This document shows positions 25,030 to 34,257 of a stretch of DNA of 64,000 nucleotides, in pieces; position 1 is the first letter of the stretch, and every line of letters begins with the position of its first letter. This stretch comes from Sinorhizobium sp. RAC02 (GTDB taxonomy: Bacteria; Pseudomonadota; Alphaproteobacteria; Rhizobiales; Rhizobiaceae): assembly GCF_001713395.1 (NCBI RefSeq), contig NZ_CP016452.1, positions 1,984,001-2,048,000 of the forward strand, in the 5' to 3' direction. A model generated the notes under the pieces. It was not told the DNA's origin. It saw only the letters and a program-made list of their open reading frames with translations, and ran no database searches. The translations under genes and the position numbers were made by a program.

Positions 25030-26621
25030 TGGCCGCCGAGACCGCCCGCCCGCCCGGCGCCTTCGCGCCGCTGCGCCAAAAAGTTTTCGCCGTGCTCTGG
25101 GTGGCGACGATCGTCGGCAACATCGGCACCTTCGTTCGCGATGTCGCAAGCTCCTGGCTGGTGACGGACCTCTCCGCCGCACCCGCCGCCGTGGCCCTCA
25201 TCCAGGCCGCCTCCACCTTCCCGATCTTCCTTCTGGCGATCCCGGCCGGCGTGCTCTCCGATATCCTCGACCGGCGCAAATTCCTGATCGTCATCCAGCT
25301 CATCCTCGCCACGGCCAGCATCTCGCTGCTGACGCTGTCAGCGACCGGCCTGCAATCGATCACCTCGCTCGTCGCCTTCACCTTCATCGGCGGCATCGGC
25401 GCGGCGCTGATGGCGCCCACCTGGCAGGCGATCGTGCCGGAACTGGTGACGAAGGCCGACGTCAAGGGCGCCATCGCGCTGAATTCGCTCGGCATCAACA
25501 TTTCGCGCGCCATCGGCCCGGCCCTTGGCGGCGTGCTGCTCGCCACCTTTGGCGCGGCCGTCACCTATGGCGTCGATGTCATCAGCTATGTCTTCGTCAT
25601 CGCCGCCCTCCTCTGGTGGCGACGTCCCGTCGATAGCGAGGACGCGCTGTCGGAACGCTTCTTCGGCGCCTTCCGCGCGGGCCTGCGCTATGCCAAGTCG
25701 AGCCGCGAGCTGCATGTTGTGCTGGTGCGCGCCGCCGTGTTTTTCGCCTTTTCCAGCGCGGTCTGGGCGCTGCTGCCTTTGGTGGCGCGCAACCTCCTCG
25801 GCGGCACGGCCGGTTTCTATGGCGTCCTGCTCGGCGCGGTGGGTGCCGGTGCCATCGGCGGCGCCTTCCTGATGCCGATGTTGCGTGCGCGTTTCGACGT
25901 CGACGGCCTGATGCTGCTTGCCGCCATAGCCGCTGCCGCCGTCATGGCCGGGCTGTCGCTTGCCCCGCCGCAATGGGTGGCGATCCTGTTGTTGCTGGTG
26001 CTCGGCGCCGGCTGGATCACCGCGCTCACCACGCTCAACGGCACGGCGCAATCCGTGTTGCCGAACTGGGTGCGCGGCCGCTCACTTGCCATCTACCTCA
26101 CCGTGTTCAACGGCGCTATGACCGCTGGCAGCCTCACCTGGGGCACGATCGCCGAGGCGCTCGGCATTCCCGCTACGTTGCTTGTCGCCGCCGCCGGCCT
26201 CACAGTCGTCGGCCTGGTCTTCCATAGGCTGAAGCTGCCGAAGGGCGAGGCGGACCTCGTGCCCTCCAACCATTGGCCCGAGCCGCTGACCGCCGGCACG
26301 GTCGAAAATGACCGTGGCCCGGTGCTGATCACCGTGGAATACCGGGTGGATGCGGCCGACCGGGCACCCTTCCTCGCGGCACTCCACAGCTTCTCCTCCG
26401 AACGGCGGCGTGACGGCGCCTATGGCTGGGGCGTAACGGAGGATGCCGCCGACCCAACAATCTACCTCGAATGGTTCTTCGTGGAATCCTGGGCAGAACA
26501 CCTGCGCCAGCACCGACGCATCTCCAAGGCCGATGCCGATCTCCAGCAGGAGGTGCGTCGCTTCCACAAGGGCGATGACCCACCGAAGGTCCGCCACCTG
26601 CTCGCCGCCGACCGGCGCTGA
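25029..26621 (+). CDS. MFS transporter (MFS_3/enterobactin-exporter type) with C-terminal monooxygenase-like domain
   Basis: 530 residues from the ATG at 25029. About 10-12 membrane helices occupy residues 20-410; the region FRDVASSWLV-like near the start, PAGVLSDILDRRKFL (inter-helix loop motif) and MAPTWQAIVPELV fit the MFS_3 branch related to EntS. From about residue 425 the chain becomes soluble, with VLITVEYRVD and TIYLEWFFVESWAEHLRQH resembling antibiotic-biosynthesis-monooxygenase-like ferredoxin folds, a known appendage of this branch. Probably an exporter of a small organic compound. Co-transcribed with DoxX (one-base overlap). Confidence 0.87.
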   Translation: MAAETARPPGAFAPLRQKVFAVLWVATIVGNIGTFVRDVASSWLVTDLSAAPAAVALIQAASTFPIFLLAIPAGVLSDILDRRKFLIVIQLILATASISLLTLSATGLQSITSLVAFTFIGGIGAALMAPTWQAIVPELVTKADVKGAIALNSLGINISRAIGPALGGVLLATFGAAVTYGVDVISYVFVIAALLWWRRPVDSEDALSERFFGAFRAGLRYAKSSRELHVVLVRAAVFFAFSSAVWALLPLVARNLLGGTAGFYGVLLGAVGAGAIGGAFLMPMLRARFDVDGLMLLAAIAAAAVMAGLSLAPPQWVAILLLLVLGAGWITALTTLNGTAQSVLPNWVRGRSLAIYLTVFNGAMTAGSLTWGTIAEALGIPATLLVAAAGLTVVGLVFHRLKLPKGEADLVPSNHWPEPLTAGTVENDRGPVLITVEYRVDAADRAPFLAALHSFSSERRRDGAYGWGVTEDAADPTIYLEWFFVESWAEHLRQHRRISKADADLQQEVRRFHKGDDPPKVRHLLAADRR

Positions 26622-26661
26622 CGAAACGCCGCCAACACAACCCGACTAGAGGAGTAGGTCC

Positions 26662-27621
26662 ATGACCGACTGGAGCACCTTTTTGCCTGTCACCCGGCGG
26701 CAGACGCTTGCCGCAGCGGCCCTTGCCGGCGCCGCCACGCTGCTGCCCCGCCTTGCGCTTGCCCAGACCGAAACCGCAACTGAAGAAGGAACCAACCCGA
26801 TGAGCACAATCACGACGAAGGACGGAACCCGGATTTTCTACAAGGACTGGGGCACGGGTCAACCGATCCTGTTTTCCCACGGCTGGCCGCTTTCAGCCGA
26901 CGCCTGGGATGGCCAGATGCTGTACTTCGGCCAGAACGGGTTTCGCGTTGTCGCCCATGACCGCCGGGGCCACGGCCGCTCCGACCAGCCCTGGGACGGC
27001 AACAACATGGACCAATATGCCGACGACCTTGCCGAGCTGATCGAAACGCTCGACCTGAAGGACCTCGTCATGATCGGCCATTCCACTGGCGGCGGCGAAG
27101 TTGCTCATTATATCGGCCGCCACGGCTCCGCCCGCGTCGCCAAGGTTGTGCTCGTCGGCGCCGTGCCGCCCCTGATGCTGAAGACCGAGGCCAACCCGGA
27201 GGGCTTGCCGCTCGAGGTCTTCGACGGCATCCGCCAGGGCACGGCAACGAACCGCTCGCAGTTCTTCAAGGACGTCACCATGCCCTTCTATGGCTTCAAC
27301 CGCGAGGGCGCCAAAGTAAACGAAGGTTTTCGCGAATCCTTCTGGCTGCAGGGCATGATGGGCTCCATCAAGGGCCACTATGATTGCATCCGGGAGTTCT
27401 CCGAGGTCGATTACACGGAGGACCTGAAGGCAATCGACCGCCCGACCTTGATCATCCATGGCGACGACGACCAGATGGTGCCCATCGCCGCCTCCGCCGA
27501 AAAATCCGCAAAGATCGTCAAAGATGCCAAGCTTCTTGTCTACAAGGGCGGCTCGCATGGCCTGGCGGAAGTCGAGGCGGAAAAATTCAACGCCGACGTG
27601 CTGGCCTTCATCAAGGATTGA
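26662..27621 (+). CDS. Tat-exported alpha/beta hydrolase (non-haem chloroperoxidase-like)
   Basis: 319 residues. The first 46 residues are a Tat leader ([19 protein letters not shown], ending ALAQ). The rest matches cofactor-free haloperoxidase/esterases: [29 protein letters not shown], the nucleophile elbow [10 protein letters not shown] (Ser), catalytic Asp in [10 protein letters not shown] and His in GGSHGLAE. An internal ATG at 26800, preceded by AAGGA, corresponds to the usual family start, so both exported and cytosolic forms are possible. Last gene of the operon; a convergent terminator follows. Confidence 0.9.
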   Translation: MTDWSTFLPVTRRQTLAAAALAGAATLLPRLALAQTETATEEGTNPMSTITTKDGTRIFYKDWGTGQPILFSHGWPLSADAWDGQMLYFGQNGFRVVAHDRRGHGRSDQPWDGNNMDQYADDLAELIETLDLKDLVMIGHSTGGGEVAHYIGRHGSARVAKVVLVGAVPPLMLKTEANPEGLPLEVFDGIRQGTATNRSQFFKDVTMPFYGFNREGAKVNEGFRESFWLQGMMGSIKGHYDCIREFSEVDYTEDLKAIDRPTLIIHGDDDQMVPIAASAEKSAKIVKDAKLLVYKGGSHGLAEVEAEKFNADVLAFIKD

Positions 27622-27630
27622 TGGCGACTG

Positions 27631-27660
27631 AGGCGCCGGGGCGGAAACCTCCCGGCGCCT
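27631..27660. terminator. Bidirectional terminator between hydrolase and LysR genes
   Basis: AGGCGCCGGG and CCCGGCGCCT form a perfect ten-base stem with a ten-base loop between the convergent genes, ten bases after the hydrolase stop and five before the LysR stop. Confidence 0.75.
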
Positions 27661-27664
27661 TCCT

Positions 27665-28615
27665 TCAAAGCCCCCAGACCACCGATTCCTCGTGGCGCTT
27701 GATGAGGTGCTTGAGGTTGTCGAAACCGCTCTGCACATGGCGGGCGAAATGATCGACCGCCGGCATGCGTGGTGCATCGGCACGCTTCAGGAGGCCGAGC
27801 GCGCGCTGCGGATGGGGCACGTTGACCGGCAGCGCGGTGATCGATTTCTCGTTGCGCTGGGCAAAGACCACGCTATGCGGCAGCACCGTCAGGGCATCGG
27901 TGCCCTTCAGGTAGTTGACGACGCTCATCAGCGAACCGCCGGTATAGCGGATGCGCAGCTCCGTTGCGCCGAAGGAGAGCAGCATGCTGCGCAGGTCGGC
28001 CAGAAGCGGACTGCCCGGCGGCGGTGCGACCCAGGGATAGTCCAGCAGATGCATCGGCTGCGGCCGGCGCTTCAACAGCAGCGGATGCGTCACCCGGCAG
28101 GCGACGACGTTGCGGCCGGGCAGAATCTCATGAAATTCCAGCCCGGAGCCCTCATCGAGAATATCGATCGGGCAGATGGCGAGGTCGATCTGGTCGGCCT
28201 TCAGCGCAGCGCGCAGATCGGAAAAATAGCCGTAGATCTGGTCGACGCGCACGTCCGGATGCTGGTTCTGGAATTCTGCAATCATCCCGGCGATCAGCGC
28301 ATCCATGAAGAAGGGTGTGCCGCCGATACGCACCGTACCGCCCTTGCCGACGCGAAAACTCTCGATCGTATCCGACGCCTTGCGAGAGGCCGCGAGCATG
28401 GTCTGGCCATGATCCGCCAGCGCCCGGCCGAGCGGCGTCGGCTGGAGCGGCCGCCGCCCCTTCAGGAACAGCGGTTCGCCCAGACGTTTCTCCAACATCG
28501 ACAACGTGCGTGAGACGGCGGGCTGCGCCATGCCGAGCAGCGCCGCCCCCTCGGTAACGCCGCCCGTCTTGACGACGGCGGCAAGCTGGATCAGGTGGCG
28601 CTCGTCAATTTTCAT
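27665..28615 (-). CDS. LysR-family regulator of the adjacent aromatic operon
   Basis: 316 residues. The N-terminal winged helix reads HLIQLAAVVKTGGVTEGAALLGMAQPAVSRTLSMLEKRLGEPLF, and the C-terminal periplasmic-binding-like domain starts GTVRIGGTPFF. It is divergent from the catabolic operon that begins at 28699, the classic LysR arrangement, and a T-N11-A palindrome overlaps its own start codon (28614-28628), implying autorepression and inducer-dependent activation of the operon. Inducer presumably an aromatic substrate or ring-cleavage intermediate. Confidence 0.9.
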   Translation of the reverse strand: MKIDERHLIQLAAVVKTGGVTEGAALLGMAQPAVSRTLSMLEKRLGEPLFLKGRRPLQPTPLGRALADHGQTMLAASRKASDTIESFRVGKGGTVRIGGTPFFMDALIAGMIAEFQNQHPDVRVDQIYGYFSDLRAALKADQIDLAICPIDILDEGSGLEFHEILPGRNVVACRVTHPLLLKRRPQPMHLLDYPWVAPPPGSPLLADLRSMLLSFGATELRIRYTGGSLMSVVNYLKGTDALTVLPHSVVFAQRNEKSITALPVNVPHPQRALGLLKRADAPRMPAVDHFARHVQSGFDNLKHLIKRHEESVVWGL

Positions 28616-28628
28616 AACGATCCGTTAT
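28614..28628. promoter_or_regulatory. LysR box ATAACG-ATC-CGTTAT (T-N11-A)
   Basis: Perfect six-base arms around ATC containing the T-N11-A pattern recognised by LysR-type regulators. It overlaps the LysR start codon (28613-28615) and lies 71 bases before the first catabolic gene. Confidence 0.65.
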
Positions 28629-28698
28629 ATTCTCGCCGAACAAAATCATCAATGCCGATCCGTGGCTTTGCTAATCTTCCTACGTTGGAGGACGAAGC

Positions 28699-29556
28699 AT
28701 GGCAGTCCCTGTCAATACGCTCATCTCGCCAGAGGTGTTTTCCCGGCGGCTTGCGGCCGCGGGCGAAGAGCCGTTGCGGCGGGCGCTGGTCGGTGCCGTC
28801 ACCCATCTCCACGCCCTCATCCGCGAATTGAAGCCGACGCCGGCCGAGTGGCGCAGCCTGATCACCTTCCTCACCGATGTCGGCCACGCCTCGGACGACC
28901 GCCGGCAGGAATGGGTGCTGCTGTCGGATCTTCTCGGCGCGACCGCTCTTGTCGAAGAGGTCAACACCCATCGCCCCAAGCAGGCGACGCCGGGCACGCT
29001 GCGCGGACCCTTCTTTCGTGCCGATGCACCGGCTCGCACCCTCGGCAGCGACATCTCGCTCGATGGCGTTGGCGAACGACTCACCGTCTTCGGCCGCGTG
29101 GTGGATCTCGACAGCGAACCCGTCGCCGGGGCCGAGATCATCACCTGGCAGGCAAATGCCGCCGGCCTCTACGAAAACCAGCAGCCCGATCTCCAGCCGG
29201 AATTCAACTTGCGCGGCCTGTTCCAGACGGATGGGGAGGGGCGCTTCCACTACCTCACCGTGCGCCCCGCCGGTTACGGCGTGCCTGACGATGGTCCGGT
29301 CGGCGCCTTGTTGCTGAAGGCCGGCCTGCCGCTACGCCGCCCGGCGCATCTGCAATTCCTGATCAGGGCGGCCGGCTTCGAGACGCTCGTCACCCATCTC
29401 TACGACGGCAGCGATCCGCACCTTGCCGAGGACCCGCTCTTCGCCGTCAAGCCGGAGCTGATCTGCCGCTTCGAGCGCATGGGCGAAAAACCCTGCTGGC
29501 GGCTCGATTTCACCTTCGTTCTGGCGCGCGCCAAAAAACAGGGAGCCGGAACATGA
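28699..29556 (+). CDS. Intradiol ring-cleavage dioxygenase homologue with a substituted iron ligand (His to Gln)
   Basis: 285 residues with the hydroxyquinol/catechol 1,2-dioxygenase layout: N-terminal helical dimerisation domain (1-110), then the beta-sandwich. Expected Fe(III) ligands are Tyr158 (GLYEN), Tyr193 (AGYGVP) and His217, but the second histidine of the usual RPAHxH motif is Gln219 (RRPAHLQF; codon CAA at 29353-29355). The two other intradiol enzymes in this window keep both histidines. Family enzymes open hydroxyquinol to maleylacetate. Here activity may be lost, altered or regulatory. It is the first gene of the operon and overlaps maleylacetate reductase by four bases. Confidence 0.88.
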   Translation: MAVPVNTLISPEVFSRRLAAAGEEPLRRALVGAVTHLHALIRELKPTPAEWRSLITFLTDVGHASDDRRQEWVLLSDLLGATALVEEVNTHRPKQATPGTLRGPFFRADAPARTLGSDISLDGVGERLTVFGRVVDLDSEPVAGAEIITWQANAAGLYENQQPDLQPEFNLRGLFQTDGEGRFHYLTVRPAGYGVPDDGPVGALLLKAGLPLRRPAHLQFLIRAAGFETLVTHLYDGSDPHLAEDPLFAVKPELICRFERMGEKPCWRLDFTFVLARAKKQGAGT

Positions 29557-30611
29557 CCCGCGATTTCGTCTATTCGACCAGTCCGGCGCATATCGTCTTC
29601 GGCCCGGGCAAAGCCGGAACCGCCGGCGAGTGGAGCGACCGTATCGGCTGTCGCCGTGCGCTCGTGCTCTCGACGCCGCACCAGGAGGGTGATGCGCAAA
29701 GGCTGGCGGAAACGCTTGGGCCCCGCGTGGCCGGCGTCTTTGCCGGGGCGGTGATGCACACGCCCGTCGAGATGACGGAACGGGCGATGGAGGTGGTGCG
29801 CCAGACCGCGGCTGATGTCGTCGTCTCGCTCGGCGGCGGCTCGACGACCGGGCTCGGCAAGGCGATCGCCTATCGCACCGACCTGCCGCAGATCGTCATC
29901 CCCACCACCTATGCCGGCTCGGAAGTGACGCCGATCCTCGGCCAAACGGAGGCGGGCCGCAAGACGACAGTGCGCAGCGCTAGCATTTTGCCGGAAGTGG
30001 TGATCTACGACCCAGCGCTCACCCTCGGCCTGCCGGTCGGCATGAGCGTGACGAGCGGCCTCAACGCCATGGCCCATGCCGTGGAGGCGCTCTATGCCGA
30101 GGACCGCAACCCCGTTTCCTCGCTGATGGCCGTCGAGGGCCTGCGCGCCTTCCAAAAGAGCCTGCCGGCGATCGTCGCCTCACCAAGGGATGAGGCGGCA
30201 CGGTCGGACGCGCTTTATGGCGCCTGGCTCTGCGGCACGGTGCTCGGCACGGTCGGCATGGCGCTGCACCACAAGATCTGCCACACGCTCGGCGGCACAT
30301 TCGATACGCCGCATGCCGAGACCCATGCGATCATGCTGCCGCACACTGCGGCCTTCAACGCCGTCGCCGTGCCCGACATGCTCGCCCCCGTGGCGGAGAT
30401 TTTTGGCGGTTCGGTTGGCCGCGGGCTCTGGGATTTCGCCAAGTCGGCCGGCGCGCCGCTGGCGCTGAAGGATCTCGGGCTTACGGAAGGTGATCTCGAC
30501 CTTGCCGCCGATATCGCCACGCAAAACCCCTATCCAAACCCGCGCCCGATCGACCGGCGGTCGATCCGTGCGCTGCTGCAGGATGCCTGGGAGGGCCGGC
30601 GGCCGGATTGA
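29553..30611 (+). CDS. Maleylacetate reductase
   Basis: 352 residues of the iron-containing alcohol-dehydrogenase fold. Features: HIVFGPGK near the start, the nucleotide-binding GGGSTTGLGKAIAY, PTTYAGSEVTPI, VTSGLNAMAHAVEALY and MALHHKICHTLGG. Maleylacetate reductase uses NAD(P)H to convert maleylacetate, the product of hydroxyquinol ring cleavage, to 3-oxoadipate. It overlaps the upstream dioxygenase (ATGA) and precedes a Liv-type transporter in the same operon. The match to this specific family (TTYAGSE and HHKxCH) is strong. The only such gene in the window, so it may also serve the second dioxygenase operon. Confidence 0.93.
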   Translation: MTRDFVYSTSPAHIVFGPGKAGTAGEWSDRIGCRRALVLSTPHQEGDAQRLAETLGPRVAGVFAGAVMHTPVEMTERAMEVVRQTAADVVVSLGGGSTTGLGKAIAYRTDLPQIVIPTTYAGSEVTPILGQTEAGRKTTVRSASILPEVVIYDPALTLGLPVGMSVTSGLNAMAHAVEALYAEDRNPVSSLMAVEGLRAFQKSLPAIVASPRDEAARSDALYGAWLCGTVLGTVGMALHHKICHTLGGTFDTPHAETHAIMLPHTAAFNAVAVPDMLAPVAEIFGGSVGRGLWDFAKSAGAPLALKDLGLTEGDLDLAADIATQNPYPNPRPIDRRSIRALLQDAWEGRRPD

Positions 30612-30646
30612 CAACGCCCGAAAAGGGACTGGGAGGAGGACCCATC

Positions 30647-31927
30647 ATGCTGACGAGACGCGATTTCCTGAAGACGACGGCCGCTGGCAGCGCCGCCGCC
30701 CTGACATCCGGCCTTTCCATGCCGGCTCTGGCGCAAAATGCGCCGCTGAAACTCGGCTATGTCAGCCCGCAGACCGGGCCGCTCGCCGCCTTCGGCGAGG
30801 CCGACAGCTTCGTCATCGACAACTTTCTCGCCGTCGCCAAATCCAAGGGGCTGAACTACGAGATAACAGTCAAGGACAGCCAGTCGAACTCCAACCGCGC
30901 GGCGGAAGTCGCCAAGCAACTCATCGTCGACGACGAGGTGAACCTGGTGCTCGTTGCCTCGACGCCGGAGACGACCAATCCCGTCGCGACGACGTGCGAG
31001 GCGGAGGGCATGCCCTGCATCTCCACCGTCGCGCCCTGGCAGCCCTGGTTCATCGGCCAGCAGGGCAATCCCGGCGATCCCGCCTCCTGGAAACCCTTCG
31101 ATTACGCCTACCACTTCTTCTGGGGGCTGGAGGATGTCATCGCCGTCTTCACCAACATGTGGGCGCAGGTGGAGACCAACCGCAAGGTCGGCGGTCTCTT
31201 CCCCAATGACGGCGACGGCAATGCCTGGGGCGACAAGGTTGTCGGCTTCCCGCCCGTGCTGGAGAAGATGGGCTACTCGCTGAACGATCCCGGCCGCTAC
31301 CAGAACATGACCGACGATTTTTCCGCGCAGATCAATGCCTTCAAGGCCGGTCAATGCGAGATTATCACCGGCGTCGTCATCCCGCCCGATTTCACCACCT
31401 TCTGGAACCAGGCCAAGCAGCAGGGTTTCGTGCCGAAGGTCGCCTCGATCGGCAAGGCGCTGCTCTTCCCGCAGGCGGTGGAGGCGCTGGGCACGGCCGG
31501 CCACAATCTCTCCTCGGAAATCTGGTGGTCGCCGAGCCATCCGTTCAAGTCGTCGCTGACCGGCGAGACCTCGGCCGAAGTCGCTAGCGCCTTCACCAAG
31601 ACGACCGGCCGTCCCTGGACGCAGCCGATCGGCTTTGCCCATGCGCTCTTTGAACTCGCGGTGGACGCGCTTTCCCGCGCCGAGGACCCGACGGACGGCG
31701 ATACGGTCGCGGCCGCCATCGCGGCGACGAAACTCGATACGCTCGTCGGCACCGTCACCTGGGACGGCAAGGACCTGCCGCCGTTTGCGGCGAAGAACAT
31801 CGCCAAGACACCGCTTGTCGGCGGCCAATGGCGACTGAAGGACGGCGGCGGCTACGACCTCGTCATCACCGACAACAAGACCGCGCCGGCCATCCCCGTC
31901 GGCGGGACGATGGAAGCGATCGCCTGA
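30647..31927 (+). CDS. Branched-chain-amino-acid-type ABC transporter substrate-binding protein (aromatic operon)
   Basis: 426 residues from the ATG at 30647 (GGGAGGAGG upstream). A Tat leader (TRRDFLKTTAAGSAAALTS, ending PALAQNA) precedes a Periplas_BP_6 domain: LKLGYVSPQTGPLAAFGE and LVLVASTPETTNPVA. Proteins of this class carry amino acids, urea and many aromatic acids. Because permease and ATPase genes follow and both flanks encode hydroxyaromatic catabolism, an aromatic ligand is inferred. Tat export is unusual for this class. Confidence 0.9.
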   Translation: MLTRRDFLKTTAAGSAAALTSGLSMPALAQNAPLKLGYVSPQTGPLAAFGEADSFVIDNFLAVAKSKGLNYEITVKDSQSNSNRAAEVAKQLIVDDEVNLVLVASTPETTNPVATTCEAEGMPCISTVAPWQPWFIGQQGNPGDPASWKPFDYAYHFFWGLEDVIAVFTNMWAQVETNRKVGGLFPNDGDGNAWGDKVVGFPPVLEKMGYSLNDPGRYQNMTDDFSAQINAFKAGQCEIITGVVIPPDFTTFWNQAKQQGFVPKVASIGKALLFPQAVEALGTAGHNLSSEIWWSPSHPFKSSLTGETSAEVASAFTKTTGRPWTQPIGFAHALFELAVDALSRAEDPTDGDTVAAAIAATKLDTLVGTVTWDGKDLPPFAAKNIAKTPLVGGQWRLKDGGGYDLVITDNKTAPAIPVGGTMEAIA

Positions 31928-31961
31928 ACGTGCGGAGGATGGGCGGCCCCGGAGGCGCAAG

Positions 31962-32677
31962 ATGACCCTGTTACAGCTCGACGGCGTTTCCAAGCGTTTT
32001 GGCGCGCTCACTGTCGCGGAAGCGATCAGCTTCTCCGTCGGCGAAGGCGAGGCGCTCGGCATTATCGGTCCGAACGGGGCCGGCAAGTCGACGCTCTTCA
32101 ACCTGATCAACGGCACGATCGCCGCCGACAGCGGCACCATCCGCTTTTCCGGTGCCGACGTCACCTGCACGCCGCCGATGGCGCGCTGTCTTGCCGGCAT
32201 GGGGCGCACCTTTCAGATCCCCCAGCCCTTCGAGAAACTCACCGTCTTCGAAAACCTGCTGGTCGCCGGCAGTTTTGGCGCCCGGCGCAGCGAGGCGGAG
32301 GCCTATGACCGCTGCGCCAAGATTCTTCACGACACCGGCCTCATCGACAAGGCCAACGTGCCGGCGGGCGGCCTCAGTCTGCTCCAGCGCAAACGCCTGG
32401 AACTTGCCCGGGCGCTCGCCACCGAACCGCGCCTGCTGCTGCTCGACGAGATCGCCGGCGGGCTGACGGAGGGCGAATGCCAGGCGCTCGTCGCCACCAT
32501 CCGCGCCATCCATGCCAAGGGCGTCGCCGTCATCTGGATCGAGCATGTGCTGCACGCGCTGACCTCGGTGGTGGAACGGTTGCTGGTGCTGAATTTCGGT
32601 CGCGTGATCGGCATGGGCGCGCCGGCCGAGATCATGGCCTCACGCGAGGTCAAGGAAATCTACCTGGGGATCGAGAT

Positions 32678-32681
<4 letters not shown>
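31962..32681 (+). CDS. Liv-type ABC transporter ATP-binding protein, LivG-like (first system)
   Basis: 239 residues. Walker A GPNGAGKST at about 35-43, GMGRTFQIPQPFEKLTVFENLLV (the LivG Q-loop region), signature-region LSLLQRKRLELA in place of canonical LSGGQ (as usual for LivG), and Walker B LLLLDEIAGGL with Ile where most have Pro. It energises import with its LivF-like partner. Its stop overlaps the next start by four bases. Confidence 0.92.
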
Positions 32682-33383
<702 letters not shown>

Positions 33384-33397
<14 letters not shown>

Positions 33398-34247
33398 CAC
33401 CATCGTCCAGGGCGTATTGCTCGGCGGTCTCTATGCGCTGTTCGCCGCCGGCCTCAGCCTCGTCTTCGGCATCATGCGCCTGGTCAATCTCGCGCATGGC
33501 GACCTGATCGTGCTCGCCGCCTTCCTGCTGCTCGTGCTGGTGAGCACGCTCGGCCTCAACCCCTTTCTCGCCGCGCTCATCGTCGCACCCGTCATGTTTG
33601 CGCTCGGCTATGCGTTGCAGGAGGTGCTGTTCAACCGCACGCTTGGGAAGGACGTGCTGCCGCCGCTGCTCGTCACCTTCGGCCTGTCAATCGTCATCCA
33701 AAACGGCCTTCTGGAGGGCTTTTCGGCCGATAGCCGCCGTATCTCCGCGGGATCGCTGGAAACGGCTTCGATAGCGGCCGGTCCCGTCATCATCGGCCTG
33801 ATGCCGCTGCTCGCCCTTCTCTCGGCCGTCGCCGTCATTGTCGGGCTGAACCTCCTCATCTACCGCACTGCGCTCGGCCGCGCCTTCCGCGCCACGTCAG
33901 ACGATGCAGTAACGGCCGGCCTGATGGGTATCCACCCGCGCAAGATTTTCGCTGTCGCGACGGGGCTTGCCATGGTGGTGGTGACGATTGCCGCGCTCTA
34001 TCTCGGTACCCGCGCCAATTTTGATCCGACCGCCGGTCCGGCCCGGTTGATCTACGCCTTCGAGGCGGTGATCATCGGCGGCCTCGGCTCGCTCTGGGGC
34101 ACGCTTGCAGGCGGCATCATCCTCGGCGTGGCGCAAACGGTCGGCGCGGCGATCAATCCCGAATGGCAGATCCTGTCCGGCCATCTCGCCTTCCTCGCCG
34201 TCCTTCTGGTCAAGCCGCGCGGTCTCTTCCCGCGCGCCGTCGATTGA
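33384..34247 (+). CDS. Liv-type ABC transporter permease, LivH-like (first system)
   Basis: 287 residues, about eight membrane helices. Family segments are GLYALFAAGLSLVFGIMRLVNLAHGDLIVL, the LivH hallmark, and IIGGLGSLWGTLAGGIILGV. It forms half of the inner-membrane channel. Its start lies inside the livF-like gene, showing coupled translation. Confidence 0.93.
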
Positions 34248-34257
34248 GGTGTTTTCG

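Noticed and set aside
22753..25182. 809-codon open frame on the minus strand
   Set aside because: It lies opposite the amidohydrolase and DoxX genes and is caused by high GC codon bias; composition is Arg/Gly/His-rich with no domain.
30530..32209. 559-codon open frame on the minus strand
   Set aside because: Antisense to the binding-protein gene and first ATPase gene; no recognisable domain or ribosome site.
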